Assembly: GCA_963717125.1 (NCBI GenBank)
Contig: CAVQVG010000015.1
Location: forward strand, 186,001-250,000
Source: RYN-230 sp963717125
GTDB taxonomy: Bacteria > Actinomycetota > Actinomycetes > Streptosporangiales > Streptosporangiaceae
Reading direction: 5' to 3'
DNA: 64,000 nt
Part shown: piece by piece, positions 51,845-60,827 of the stretch
Layout of the letters: each line of letters opens with the position of its first letter
Numbering within the stretch: position 1 is the stretch's first letter
Notes under the pieces: model-generated
Database searches by the model: none
What the model saw: the letters and a program-made list of their open reading frames with translations, nothing else
What the model was told of the DNA's origin: nothing
Position numbers and translations under genes: made by a program

Positions 51845-53155
51845 TCAGCAGCGGTCCAGGAAGCCGTCCAGGACGCGGGTGCCGAACTGGAGCGCGGTGA
51901 CCGGCACGCGCTCATCCACGCCGTGGAACATGCCGGAGAAGTCGAGGTCGGCGGGCAGTTGCAGGGGCGCGAAGCCGAAGCAGCGGATGCCGAGCCGGCT
52001 GAACGACTTGGCGTCGGTCCCACCGGACAGGCAGTACGGGATGACGTTGCCTGCTGGATCCTCGGCCAGCAGCGCCGCGGTCATCGCGTCGCACAGTGGC
52101 CCGTCGAACGTCGTCTCCAGGGCGATGTCATTGTGGATGAACTCCCTGGTGACATGGGGCCCGAGCAGACCGTCCAGCTCGGCGAAGAACTCCGCCTCGT
52201 GACCCGGCAGGAACCGGCCGTCCACGTCGGCCGTCGCCACCTGGGGGATGACATTGACCTTGTATCCAGCGTTCAGCATGGTGGGGTTGAGGGTGTTGCG
52301 CAGGGTGGCGCCGGTCAGCTTGGACATCGAGCCAACCTTGTCCAGGATCTGCGGCAGCGCCTCCGCGCTGTACTCGATGCCGAACGCGGCGCAGGCGGCG
52401 GCCATGAACGCCTCAACCGCGGGGGTGAGCCGGACCGGCCAGTCGTGGCGGCCGATCCGGGCCACCGTCTCGGCCAGCTCGGTGATCGCGTTGTCCGGCT
52501 GCAGCATGGAGCCGTGCCCGGCGGTGCCGCGGGCGGTCAGCCGCATCCAGGCCATGCCCTTCTCCGCGATCTGGATCACGTAGAGGCGGCGGCCGGCCAG
52601 CGTGACGCTGAACCCGCCAACCTCGCCGATCGCCTCGCTGACGCCCTCGAACAGGTCCGGGTGGTTGTCCACCAGCCAGCGCGCGCCGTAGGAGCCGCCC
52701 GCCTCCTCGTCGGCCAGGAAGGCCAGCACCACATCGCGCGGCGGCCGACGGCCCTCGCGCATCCGCTGCCGGACGACGGCGAGCATCATCGCGTCCATGT
52801 CCTTCATGTCCACCGCGCCGCGGCCCCAGACGCAGCCGTCCTCGACCTCCCCGGAGAACGGGTCCACCTGCCAGTCCGGCGCGTGCGCGGGCACGACGTC
52901 GAGATGACCGTGGATGAGCAGGCCGGGGCGGGTCTGGTCCTCGCCGGGGATGCGGGCGACCACGCTGGCCCGGCCCTTGTCCGACTCGAAGATGGTCGGC
53001 TCCACGCCGACGTCGGTGAGGAGGGCGGCCACGTGTTCTGCTGCCCGGCGCTCCCCGGGGCCGGCGTTGTCGCCCCGGTTGGACGTGTCGATCCTGATCA
53101 GGTCGCTGCAAAGAGTGGCGACTTCGTCCTGGGCGGTGGGTGGGTTCTCCGTCAT
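51845..53155 (-). CDS. M20-family metallopeptidase/deacylase
   Basis: 436 aa from ATG 53155. LLIHGHLDVVPAH (metal His/Asp), WGRGAVDMKDM, FLADEEAGGSYGARWL (catalytic Glu pair) and a C-terminal SGGTDAKSF with FGFAPL are the M20 signature. Two-zinc amidohydrolase acting on peptides or acyl-amino acids; substrate unknown. Confidence 0.93.
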   Translation of the reverse strand: MTENPPTAQDEVATLCSDLIRIDTSNRGDNAGPGERRAAEHVAALLTDVGVEPTIFESDKGRASVVARIPGEDQTRPGLLIHGHLDVVPAHAPDWQVDPFSGEVEDGCVWGRGAVDMKDMDAMMLAVVRQRMREGRRPPRDVVLAFLADEEAGGSYGARWLVDNHPDLFEGVSEAIGEVGGFSVTLAGRRLYVIQIAEKGMAWMRLTARGTAGHGSMLQPDNAITELAETVARIGRHDWPVRLTPAVEAFMAAACAAFGIEYSAEALPQILDKVGSMSKLTGATLRNTLNPTMLNAGYKVNVIPQVATADVDGRFLPGHEAEFFAELDGLLGPHVTREFIHNDIALETTFDGPLCDAMTAALLAEDPAGNVIPYCLSGGTDAKSFSRLGIRCFGFAPLQLPADLDFSGMFHGVDERVPVTALQFGTRVLDGFLDRC

Positions 53156-53206
53156 CAACCCATGGTCGCATCCGCTAGCTGACCGCCGCGGCCCGGTGCC
53201 AACTGC

Positions 53207-53304
53207 GCCGAGCAGGCTGCCTAACGCCCTCGCGTGGCCGGTGCCGACACGGATCGCCGAGCACGTTGCCTAACGCCCTAGCGTGGCCGGTGCCGACACG
53301 GATC
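53207..53304. repeat. 49-bp tandem duplication
   Basis: Two copies (53207-53255 and 53256-53304) starting GCCGAGCA and ending GCCGACACGGATC, differing at a few positions. A third copy begins but diverges after GCCGA. It lies in the intergenic gap 53156-53487, which otherwise holds no gene. Confidence 0.8.
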
Positions 53305-53487
53305 GCCGATGCCGCTGGGGGTTGGCGCGGATGCGGGCTGGTGCCTGGTGCGGATGCGGAGGTGGTGCCGGGGTGGCGATGCCGGGCTGGTGCGGGGGCG
53401 GGCAGGAGCATCGACTCTCTTCGCCGGAACGGGCCGGATTTGCTATCGTGAGGCGGCCGGTCCGGTGGATACCGTGACCTGGCACAC

Positions 53488-53573
53488 GTCCGGGTGGCGG
53501 AATAGGCAGACGCGCTAGCTTGAGGTGCTAGTGCCCTGAAAGGGGCATGGGGGTTCAAGTCCCCCCTCGGACA
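53488..53573 (+). tRNA. tRNA-Leu (anticodon GAG)
   Basis: 86 nt, class II with a long variable arm. Acceptor GTCCGGG/CTCGGAC, anticodon stem CTAGC/GCTAG around loop TTGAGGT (GAG), variable arm TGCCCTGAAAGGGGCA, T-arm GGGGG-TTCAAGT-CCCCC. CCA is not encoded. A serine recombinase gene follows 128 bp downstream. Confidence 0.96.
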
Positions 53574-53701
53574 CGTTAGAACCCTATGGCGGGCCGTTTC
53601 CGGGCACGCCGGGACGTCACCCGGGCGCGGGCTCCCGCCAGCGCCGGGCGACCGGCGGTTCCTTTTTCCCTCCTTCCGGTGCGGGGCTGTCTGGCCCGGG
53701 G

Positions 53702-55183
53702 TTAGCTTGCTTTTCCCGTGGCAGTCTTGATGGGTCCGGTGCCGCTTGCCTGCAGGGTGGCCACGGCCGGGTCCCAGGTGAGAGTGATCCCGTGCTCGCG
53801 CAGGTACCCGATCACGTCCTCGGCGCTGGCCGGCGGGGGCACGTCGATCCCGCGGCGGGTCCGGCGCCTGCGGCGCGCGCCAGGGTCAGCACCGGTCAGC
53901 AGGAGGTATAGCGCGGGCAACTGCGGCAGGATGCGGTCCTCGCGAACGTAGGCGTTCCCCGGCTGGCCCGGGCCGGGCGGGGCGGCGCTGGTATGGCCGT
54001 GGCGGCACCGGTAGGCGGCCTTGCCGTTGGACCAGGCTGATTCCATCCGCCGCCCGCATATCCCACAGGCCAGCAACCCGGCCAGCAGGTACCGCCGCTT
54101 GTGCGGCGCGGCCGGGCCGGCCTTGGGCGCGGGGCCGCGGGCGGCGCTGATGCCCTGGGCAGCGATGAAATCAGCCTCGCTGACCAGCGCCGGATGCGCA
54201 GGACGGTTAGAGATGACCCACCCGCCGGGCAGGTTCCACCGCTGCACCTGCTTGTGGCCCAGGGCAATGTCGGCCGGGTCGGCCAGGTCGGTGTCGGTGC
54301 GCTGCCGGTTCCATACCTGACGGCCGGTGTAGCGCGGGTTGGCCAGGATCGTCGCCACCGTGCGCAGCGTCCATGCCGCGCCGCTCCGGTGCCGGTTCCG
54401 TCCGGGGTCGGCGGCCGACGGGCACGGGACGCCCGCGTCGTTCAGCGCCCTGGCAATCCGCGCCACGGAATGCCCGGCCAGCCGCTGCCCGAACATCCAC
54501 CGCACGACATGCGCTGTGCCCGGGTCGGGCTGCAGGCGGTGCGCCCGCCGGCCCCAGGCGGCGTGCGCCTTGTTCGGATGCGGCCCGGCATCGGCGAGCC
54601 GGTACCCGTACGGCGGCCGACCGCCCAGGTAGCGTCCCTGCTCCCGGGTCTGAGCCGCCATCGCGGTGCGGACCCGGATGCTGGTCCGGGTGATCTCCCG
54701 CTTCGACGACAGCCCCAGCACCGTCATCGCCTGCTCGTGGTGCTCCGACGCGTAATCGACCCGGCCTCCCGCCTCCGGCATCCACAGCTGCACCCCGTAA
54801 TGCTCGAACAGCGGCGCCATCAGGCTGTACTGGCTGCCGTAGAACGCGCGCTCGTACTCGCCGATCACGATCGCGTCCCAGCCCCGGCCCGGATCCGCCA
54901 GCACAGCGACCAGCGCGGCGGCCTGCGGGCGCCGCGCCCACGCCACCGTCCGGCTCTGCCCCACGTCGAAGAACTCCGCCACGATAATCCCGTGCCCGCG
55001 GACCAGCGCCCCGGCCTGCTCGCGCTGCCTGGCCCGCGACGTGACCGGGTCCTGCCAGTCCTCCGTCGACACCCGCCCGTAAAACACGAACCGCAGCCCG
55101 CCCCGGCCATGCTGGGCAGCCTGACCGTGCCCGGCACGCTGCGCCCACTGCACCAGCCCGCCATCCCCACCCGTCACGGTCAT
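53702..55183 (-). CDS. Serine recombinase (large resolvase type)
   Basis: 493 aa, RBS GGGGGAGAGGG before ATG 55183. Catalytic domain RFVFYGRVSTEDWQDPVTSRARQREQA, where the Ser of RVST is the nucleophile, then WDAIVIGEYERAFYGSQY. A Recombinase domain (GGRPPYGYRLADAGPHPNK, ARALNDAGVPCPS, ILANPRYTGRQVWNRQ) and a zinc beta-ribbon (LAGLLACGICGRRMESAW...YRCRHGH) follow. It is smaller than phage integrases of the PhiC31 type but has all three domains. Probably active. Its att sites were not found; a related, rearranged copy lies at 59788-60300. Confidence 0.92.
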   Translation of the reverse strand: MTVTGGDGGLVQWAQRAGHGQAAQHGRGGLRFVFYGRVSTEDWQDPVTSRARQREQAGALVRGHGIIVAEFFDVGQSRTVAWARRPQAAALVAVLADPGRGWDAIVIGEYERAFYGSQYSLMAPLFEHYGVQLWMPEAGGRVDYASEHHEQAMTVLGLSSKREITRTSIRVRTAMAAQTREQGRYLGGRPPYGYRLADAGPHPNKAHAAWGRRAHRLQPDPGTAHVVRWMFGQRLAGHSVARIARALNDAGVPCPSAADPGRNRHRSGAAWTLRTVATILANPRYTGRQVWNRQRTDTDLADPADIALGHKQVQRWNLPGGWVISNRPAHPALVSEADFIAAQGISAARGPAPKAGPAAPHKRRYLLAGLLACGICGRRMESAWSNGKAAYRCRHGHTSAAPPGPGQPGNAYVREDRILPQLPALYLLLTGADPGARRRRRTRRGIDVPPPASAEDVIGYLREHGITLTWDPAVATLQASGTGPIKTATGKAS

Positions 55184-55391
55184 TCCCTCTCCCCCAGGAA
55201 CGGCAGAACGTCTCCCTTACCCAGCATCCCGGAAAAAGCTAGCCACGTCCCGGGAAAGGCCAAGCTGCCAGTAATCGCAACTCTAATTATCAATTCCCGG
55301 GATAGGTAATGCTTTAAATTTATGGATCAGGTTATTTCATGAATTCGCGCGGCCCGGTGCAGTCCGGACACCGCACCCCGGTAGCGCGCAG

Positions 55392-55620
55392 CTACCCAGT
55401 CTGCGAGCAAGGAGCCGCGGGGCGCACTGCACACGCTTTGCCGGTCCTGACAATGACCCGGGCCGCCAATACCAGCGGCCACATGTTGGCCACGTCGATG
55501 GGCACCTTACCCAGCGCGGCCAGCCCGTAGCCGGGCGGCGACCTGCGGCCGCCGCCCGGTACGGTCGGCGAAACACCCGGCGGTCACCTTCGCCACCGCG
55601 GCGGCGCCCTCCACGAGGCC
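55392..55620 (-). pseudogene. MFS transporter fragment
   Basis: Two out-of-phase pieces: VEGAAAVAKVTAGCFADRTGRRPQV (loop 2-3 motif ADRTGRR), and then LAALGKVPIDVANMWPLVLAARVIVRTGKA, the next transmembrane segment of the same family, ending at TAG 55392. There is no start and no remainder of the protein. A relic in the recombinase-rich zone. Confidence 0.6.
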
Positions 55621-55657
55621 AACCACGTGGCATGGTGGTTTCCTCGCTGGTGACCTG

Positions 55658-56128
55658 TCAGGTTCCGGCCGCGAGCGCGATGGCCACCATGATGAGCGTG
55701 GCGGTCTGGGTGGCCGCGCGGGCAGCTGACCAGCGGGTGAACCGCGTCAGCAGCGGTGCCAGTGCTGCCGGGTCATCCCCGGCCCGGCCGATCTGGAACA
55801 TGGTGGGCGCGGCCCGCCCGGTCATGGCGCTGTGCACTAGCGTCAAGATCGCGGCGGCGGCCAGGAGCACGGTCACCGCTGCTGGCGCTCCCAGGCCGGC
55901 CGCTGTCCCGAACGCGGCCAGGGTCAGTACCGCGGCGCCCACGCCTGCGGCCGGGTAGAAGGCGATGCCGTTGCCCAGGTCAGCGGCCCGGGCGTAAGCG
56001 GCGTAGGCGCTCACGCCGATCCGCTGCCGGGCGGGGAGCTGGATGATGACCTTATCCAGCGACAACCCGGCCAGGATCCCGTCGGCCACCAGGGCGGCCA
56101 CGGTCAGGCTGGTCACGGCAGCATCCAC
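55658..56128 (-). CDS. DUF1772-like (anthrone-oxygenase-type) membrane protein
   Basis: 156 aa from GTG 56128, preceded by GGGAGGAAA. Four helices. LVADGILAGLSLDKVIIQLPARQRIGVSAYAAYARAADLGNGIAFYPAAGVGAAVLTLAA matches DUF1772-type proteins. It lies 37 bp downstream of the ABC permease and is probably the third gene of that operon. Exact role unknown. Confidence 0.75.
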   Translation of the reverse strand: MDAAVTSLTVAALVADGILAGLSLDKVIIQLPARQRIGVSAYAAYARAADLGNGIAFYPAAGVGAAVLTLAAFGTAAGLGAPAAVTVLLAAAAILTLVHSAMTGRAAPTMFQIGRAGDDPAALAPLLTRFTRWSAARAATQTATLIMVAIALAAGT

Positions 56129-56165
56129 GCGATTTCCTCCCGGAGACGTAAGCACCTGCCGGTGG

Positions 56166-56972
56166 TCAGGTGCTGGTGGCATGGCGGTAACTGGTGATAG
56201 CGGCCGGGACGGTGACGGCCAGCAGGCCCGCGATCCAGGCGGTGGCCTCGATGGCTGGCCGGGTGGTGGGCCCGCCGAGGCACAGGGCCCGCAGCGCATC
56301 GGTGATGACGGTGATGGGGTTGGCTTTGGCGAAGGCCTGCAGCCAGCCGGGCATGGTGACCACCGGCACCAGGGCGGAGCTGGTGAAGAACAACATGGTG
56401 ACCGGGAACAGGCCGGCCAGCCCGGCGGATTCGGGGTCGCGGACGGCCAGGCCGAGCGCCAGGTTGAGCCAGGAGAACGCCAGCCCGGCCGCGACCGCGA
56501 GGGCTACGGCGGCGAGGGCGGCCGCGGGCCCGGCGTGGAACCGGAACCCGACCGCGGCCCCAACGACGATCATTAGCCCGGCGACGAACAGGTTGCGCAG
56601 CGCGTCGGCGGCGACCCGCCCGGCCAGGACCGCGCCAGCGGTGATGGGCAGGGAGCGGAACCGGTCAATCATCCCCGTCGTGAGGTCTTCGGCGATGGCC
56701 ACCCCGGTCTGGGAGGCGCCGAACCCGATGGCCAGCACGATGATGCCTGGCAGCAGGTAGTCGATGTAGCGGGTCACGCCGGGGACGTGGATGGCCCCGC
56801 CGAAGGCGTAGGTGAACAGCAGCACGAACAGCACCGGCTGCACGGTGGCGAACACCAGCAGGGTGGGCACCCGCAGCAGCCGCCGCAGGTTGCGGCCGGT
56901 GATGGTAGCGACGTTTCCCAGGATCAGGGCAGCCTTGCCAGGGTCGGCGGCGGTGCCCGCGGCGATGGTCAT
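56166..56972 (-). CDS. ABC-2 type permease, DrrB-like
   Basis: 268 aa from ATG 56972, overlapping the ATPase stop by ATGA. Six helices. RNLRRLLRVPTLLVFATVQPVLFVLLFTYAFGGAI and GMIDRFRSLPITAGAVLAGRVAADALRN are typical of daunorubicin/antibiotic exporter permeases. Partner of the following ATPase. Confidence 0.9.
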   Translation of the reverse strand: MTIAAGTAADPGKAALILGNVATITGRNLRRLLRVPTLLVFATVQPVLFVLLFTYAFGGAIHVPGVTRYIDYLLPGIIVLAIGFGASQTGVAIAEDLTTGMIDRFRSLPITAGAVLAGRVAADALRNLFVAGLMIVVGAAVGFRFHAGPAAALAAVALAVAAGLAFSWLNLALGLAVRDPESAGLAGLFPVTMLFFTSSALVPVVTMPGWLQAFAKANPITVITDALRALCLGGPTTRPAIEATAWIAGLLAVTVPAAITSYRHATST

Positions 56973-57985
56973 TGAGTGTTCCGTGTTGCCTGGACTGGCT
57001 GGGTCGGAGCGGCCGGGGGGCCGCTGCCATCGGGCTGTGCCCGGGAGGGGGGCTGGCCGGTGAGGGCCAGGAATGCCTCTTCCAGAGTGGGCCGGCGCAG
57101 GGCCAGCGCGCTGGCGTGCAGGCCGGCAGCAGCGAGCCGGGCGGCGACCTCCGGGAGGATTGCCGCCCCGCCGGCGACGGGCAGGACAACCCGGCCTGCT
57201 GCCGCATCGATGGCCGGTTCTGCGCTGCCGAGCGAGGCGAGCGCAGCTGCCAGTTGCCGGGGGTCTTCGCCGGGCGGGGATTGCAGGTCCAGCCGGTCTC
57301 CTCCGGCCCGGGCCTGGAGCTGGCCGGGGGTGCCGCTGGCGATGACCTGGCCGTGGCCGAGGATGACGATCGTCCCGGCGAGCCGTTCGGCTTCCTCGAT
57401 GTACTGGGTGGTCAGCAGCACGCTGGTGCCCTGTGCGGTCAGGCCGCTCAGGACCTGCCACAATGCCAGGCGCCCGCGGGGGTCCAGGCCGGTGGTCGGC
57501 TCATCGAGGAACAGCACCGGGGGTGCGGCCAGCAGGGCGGCGGCGGCGTCCAGGCGGCGGCGCATGCCCCCGGAGTAGGTGCGCACCAGGCGGCCGGCGG
57601 CGCCGTCGAGGCCGAGCTGCCCGGTGAGTTCCGCGGCGCGCTGGCGTGCCTGCCGACGGGCCAGACCGGAGAGCCGGCCGATCATGACCAGGTTCTCCCG
57701 CCCGGTCAGGAAAAGGTCCACCGCCGCGTACTGCCCAGACACGCCGATCCGCCTGCGCACCGCCTGCGGGTGCTGCACCACGTCGAACCCGGCGACCCGC
57801 GCCCGGCCCCGGTCCGGTTTCAGCAAGGTGGCCAGGATCCGCACCAGGGTGGTCTTGCCCGCCCCGTTGGGTCCCAGCAGCCCGAGCACGCCGCCCGCCG
57901 GCAACTGAAGGTCCACGCCGCCCAGCGCGGGCACCGGCCCGAAGCTCTTGCCCAGCCCTTCGGCCGTGATCGCCGCGTCCGCCAT
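56969..57985 (-). CDS. ABC transporter ATP-binding protein, DrrA-like
   Basis: 338 aa, RBS GGAGGAAGG. Walker A GPNGAGKTTLVRIL, Q-loop GVSGQYAAVD, signature YSGGMRRRLD, Walker B VLFLDEPTTGLDPRGR, and a DrrA-type C-terminal domain ending LRRPTLEEAFLALTG. Energises export of a lipophilic compound. Divergent from PadR at 58059 across a shared operator. Confidence 0.92.
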   Translation of the reverse strand: MADAAITAEGLGKSFGPVPALGGVDLQLPAGGVLGLLGPNGAGKTTLVRILATLLKPDRGRARVAGFDVVQHPQAVRRRIGVSGQYAAVDLFLTGRENLVMIGRLSGLARRQARQRAAELTGQLGLDGAAGRLVRTYSGGMRRRLDAAAALLAAPPVLFLDEPTTGLDPRGRLALWQVLSGLTAQGTSVLLTTQYIEEAERLAGTIVILGHGQVIASGTPGQLQARAGGDRLDLQSPPGEDPRQLAAALASLGSAEPAIDAAAGRVVLPVAGGAAILPEVAARLAAAGLHASALALRRPTLEEAFLALTGQPPSRAQPDGSGPPAAPTQPVQATRNTQ

Positions 57986-58013
57986 CTGCCCGCCTTCCTC
58001 CCGCCAGCCCGTC

Positions 58014-58032
58014 TAGGTAGGTTAACTACCTA
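58014..58032. promoter_or_regulatory. Candidate PadR operator TAGGTAG-GTTAA-CTACCTA
   Basis: A perfect 7-bp inverted repeat in the 73-bp divergent region between the ABC exporter and PadR. It overlaps the -35 element of the PadR promoter described at 58022. A partial second site (GTAG-CATAC-CTAC) lies at about 58044-58056. Confidence 0.75.
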
Positions 58033-58050
58033 TAGGCTGGAGGGTAGCAT
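58022..58050 (+). promoter_or_regulatory. PadR promoter, probably giving a leaderless mRNA
   Basis: TTAACT (-35) and TAGCAT (-10) are 17 bp apart. The -10 ends 8 bases before ATG 58059, and there is no Shine-Dalgarno sequence. Transcription probably begins at or next to the A of the start codon. Confidence 0.55.
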
Positions 58051-58058
58051 ACCTACTT

Positions 58059-58388
58059 ATGAAGGCGGAGGCACAAGTGCTCAAAGGGCACCTGGACACG
58101 CTGCTGCTGGCCAGCCTGGAAAGTGGCCCCCGGCACGGGTACGCGGTCAAGGAGGCGCTGCGGGTAGGCGGCGGTGCCCGGTTCGACCTGCCCACCGGCA
58201 CCATCTACCCGGCCCTACGCCGGCTGGAGGCGGCCGGGCTGCTCACGGGCACCTGGTCAGAAGCGGGCGGGCGGCGGCGCCGCACCTACGCGCTTACCCC
58301 GGCCGGGCGGCGGCGGCTGGCCGGAGACCGGGCGGCCTGGCGCGACTTCTCCGCCGCCGTAACCGCGATCCTGGAGCCAGCGCCATGA
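58059..58388 (+). CDS. PadR-family transcriptional regulator
   Basis: 109 aa. LKGHLDTLLLASLESGPRHGYAVKEAL, TGTIYPALRRLEAAGLLTGTWSEAGGRRRRTYALTPAGRRRL is the standard PadR winged-helix. Overlaps the next gene by ATGA. By divergence and the shared operator it should repress the DrrAB-like exporter and itself. Confidence 0.93.
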   Translation: MKAEAQVLKGHLDTLLLASLESGPRHGYAVKEALRVGGGARFDLPTGTIYPALRRLEAAGLLTGTWSEAGGRRRRTYALTPAGRRRLAGDRAAWRDFSAAVTAILEPAP

Positions 58389-58957
58389 GCAGCACGCTGG
58401 TCACGGACTACCTGGCGGGCCTGCACCGGCGGCTGCCCAGCGCCATCGCCGAGGAAGCAGCCGCCGGCCTGATCGAGACCTACGAGCATCACCTCGCCAC
58501 CGGAGCCGGCGACCAGGAAGCCGCCCGTGCCGCGCTGGCCGACTTCGGGGACCTGGCGCTGGTCGTCGGAGAGTTCACCCGCCAGGCCCCGGGCCGGCGC
58601 ATCGCCCGGTGGCTGCTGGCGACCGGGCCGGTTGCCGGCTCGTGCTGGGCCACCGCCCTGATCCTCAGCCACGCCTGGACCTGGCCGGTGCCAGCCATGA
58701 TGCGGATCAGCCTGGGCGCCGCTCTGCTGCTGGCGGTGCTCGCGCTGCTGGCCGCCGCGACCAGCCGGCACAGTTACCGGCGGACCAGGCTCGCCGCCGC
58801 TGCCAGCCCGCTCATCCTGGCCCTGGACGCCACCGCAGCAGCAGCCGTCATGGCTGCCGCCCCGGCCCTGACCTTCGCACTGAGCATCGCTGTGATCGTC
58901 AGCCTCAGCCGGATCGCGTTCACAGCCTGGATGCTGCCCCGCCTGGCCGCCCGTTAA
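58385..58957 (+). CDS. HAAS/DUF1700-type membrane protein
   Basis: 190 aa from ATG 58385. The N-terminal HAAS-like helical domain is DYLAGLHRRLPSAIAEEAAAGLIETYEHHL...ARAALADFGD. About four hydrophobic helices follow. Such proteins are usually encoded beside PadR regulators, as here, and probably act as membrane-bound accessory or signalling factors. Confidence 0.8.
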   Translation: MSSTLVTDYLAGLHRRLPSAIAEEAAAGLIETYEHHLATGAGDQEAARAALADFGDLALVVGEFTRQAPGRRIARWLLATGPVAGSCWATALILSHAWTWPVPAMMRISLGAALLLAVLALLAAATSRHSYRRTRLAAAASPLILALDATAAAAVMAAAPALTFALSIAVIVSLSRIAFTAWMLPRLAAR

Positions 58958-58979
58958 GACCGGGGAGGGAGGTCTTCCT

Positions 58980-59606
58980 GTGCACGCCGGACGTCTGCTG
59001 CGGGAGGAACGGGCGGATTTCGCGGCGTTTCTCTCCACCCTGACGCCGCAGCAGTGGCAGGCGCCGACCCTGTGCGCGCAATGGCGGGTACGCGATGTGG
59101 TCGCGCACGTCATCAGCTACGACAACCTGGACATGCGTGCCCTGCTCAGCCTCGCGGCCCAGGGCCGGTTCCGGCTCAGCCGTATCAACGCCGCCGCGCT
59201 GGCCCGCTACAACACCAGCAGCCCTGAACAGCTGCTGGCACTGCTGAACGATCACCTCCAGCCACGAGGGCAACCCGCGGCGCTGGGCGGACGAGCTGGC
59301 CTGGTGGAGACGCTCACCCACCACCAAGACATCCGCCGCGGGCTCGGACTGCCGCGGCCCGTACCATCTGAGCGGGTGCTGCCCGCGCTGCGCACCGCCT
59401 TGATCGCGCCGGACGTCGCCGGGCCCTGGCGGATCCGCGGCCTGCGGCTGATTGCTACCGATCTTGGCTTTTCCGCCGGGCTGGGCCCGGAAGTGCGGGG
59501 AGCAGCCGAACCGCTGCTGATGGCCATCGCCTGCCGGCGCGCCGCGCTCAGCGAACTGTCCGGCCCCGGCCAGGCAAAGCTTGCCCGCCGCATCGGCGGC
59601 CGATGA
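58980..59606 (+). CDS. TIGR03083/maleylpyruvate isomerase-like (DinB-fold) protein
   Basis: 208 aa. LLREERADFAAFLSTLTPQQWQAPTLCAQWRVRDVVAHVISYDNLD is the TIGR03083 N-terminus with the first His, and ETLTHHQDIRRGLGLPR supplies the remaining metal ligands. Actinobacterial relatives include mycothiol-dependent isomerases. GTG start. It probably belongs to the PadR operon (22 bp downstream of the HAAS gene). Confidence 0.82.
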   Translation: MHAGRLLREERADFAAFLSTLTPQQWQAPTLCAQWRVRDVVAHVISYDNLDMRALLSLAAQGRFRLSRINAAALARYNTSSPEQLLALLNDHLQPRGQPAALGGRAGLVETLTHHQDIRRGLGLPRPVPSERVLPALRTALIAPDVAGPWRIRGLRLIATDLGFSAGLGPEVRGAAEPLLMAIACRRAALSELSGPGQAKLARRIGGR

Positions 59607-59787
59607 CCACTTCGGCACCTCGGCCCATGGACACCGGGCGAACTTAACCCAAGCTCTGATCACAGACCGCCGCTATGAGCGAAGCGTTGTCCCCTGCCTC
59701 ATCGCCTGAGCGAGCCTGAATGATTGATCCTGAGTGCGCGCACCGACGGTCAGGGCAGTTCTACGCGCGCCGAGTCGTTCCATTCAC

Positions 59788-60300
59788 GTCGGGCAGAGCC
59801 GGGCCCTGGCGTGGGCGGGCCGACCACAGGCCGCCGCCCTGGTCGCCGCGATCGCCGACCCTGGCCGTGGCTGGGACGCGATCGTGATCGGGGAGTATGA
59901 GCGGGCGTTCTAACGGCGGCCAGTACGCGGCGATGGCGCCGCTGTTCGAGCACTACGGTATCCAGCTGTGGACCCCGGAAGTCGGCGGGCGGGTTGACGC
60001 CGGCGCTGAGGATCACGAGCAGACGATGCTGGCAATGACGAAGAACTCGGCCACGATCTGCCCCTGGCCAGCCACCAGCGCGGCGGCCTGCTCGCGCTGC
60101 CGCGCCCGCGAGGTGACCGGGTCCTGATGATCCTCGGCCGGCACCCGCCCGTAGAACGCGAACCGCAGCCGGGCGCGGCCCTGTCCGGGGGCGCTGCGGC
60201 GGCCGGTGCGCTCCGCCCACACCGCCAGCGCATCCCCACCCGCTCCCTGCCCGGCATGACCCGCACGGCGTGCTGCGGCCACGGCACTCACCTCCTCCCA
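59788..60300. pseudogene. Serine recombinase relic with an internal inversion
   Basis: From 60300 to ~60037 the minus strand encodes the catalytic start (RFAFYGRVPAEDHQDPVTSRARQREQAAALVAGQGQIVAEFF). The next part of the protein lies on the plus strand at 59788-60036 (VGQSRALAWAGRPQAAALVAAIADPGRGWDAIVIGEYERAF, then GGQYAAMAPLFEHYGIQLWTPEVGGRVD...HEQTM). Both parts match the recombinase at 53702 closely. A surplus A breaks the plus-strand part at ERAF. The Ser of RVST is Pro. The C-terminal domains are missing. Confidence 0.82.
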
Positions 60301-60336
60301 GCATGGTGGCCCGAGACTCTCAACCATCTGTCTCAT

Positions 60337-60827
60337 TTCTGGACAAACACCCGAGAAGGTGGATACTGGGCGGCCCCCTGACGCGGCCTGACCGGCAGCT
60401 CACACCCTGCTGACAGACAGCACCCGGGCGTTGCGCCAGGCACGGCCAGAAAGCCCCGCATCAGCCGGCGACCTGCAGCCACGCACACTGCTCTGCACTT
60501 AACTCACATGAGCGAATAGCGCGTGTTGCCTGTTCGCAATGCTTATGCGCTGACACGCATGTTCACCCGGTCTCCTGAGGGCCGCCGCGATTTCGTGAGA
60601 TCAGCGGCCTGACCCTCCGGCGAGCCAGATCGCAGACTATGCGCCAGGACGTGCGCGCCGCCCGGGGCGGGCCTGAGCGTGCCTATCACGCAGTTTTGTG
60701 GTGCGATGGGCTGGCTAGCCGGCAGGTGTGACCTCTGCCGCCCCGGAGTGCGTTGCTTGAGCGGGCGTGGCAGCCGTCTGCGAGGGGGATGGCTGTTTGC
60801 GTGTGGCGCGGGGCTGTGCTGGCGAGT
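60337..60827. other. Intergenic stretch
   Basis: 490 bp between the recombinase relic and the second exporter operon. No coding frame with family similarity, tRNA, repeat or convincing promoter is visible. Confidence 0.5.

Noticed and set aside
55337..55633. 98-codon minus-strand gene
   Set aside because: The Arg/Trp-rich frame is a shadow; the other minus-strand frames carry the MFS fragment that explains the region.
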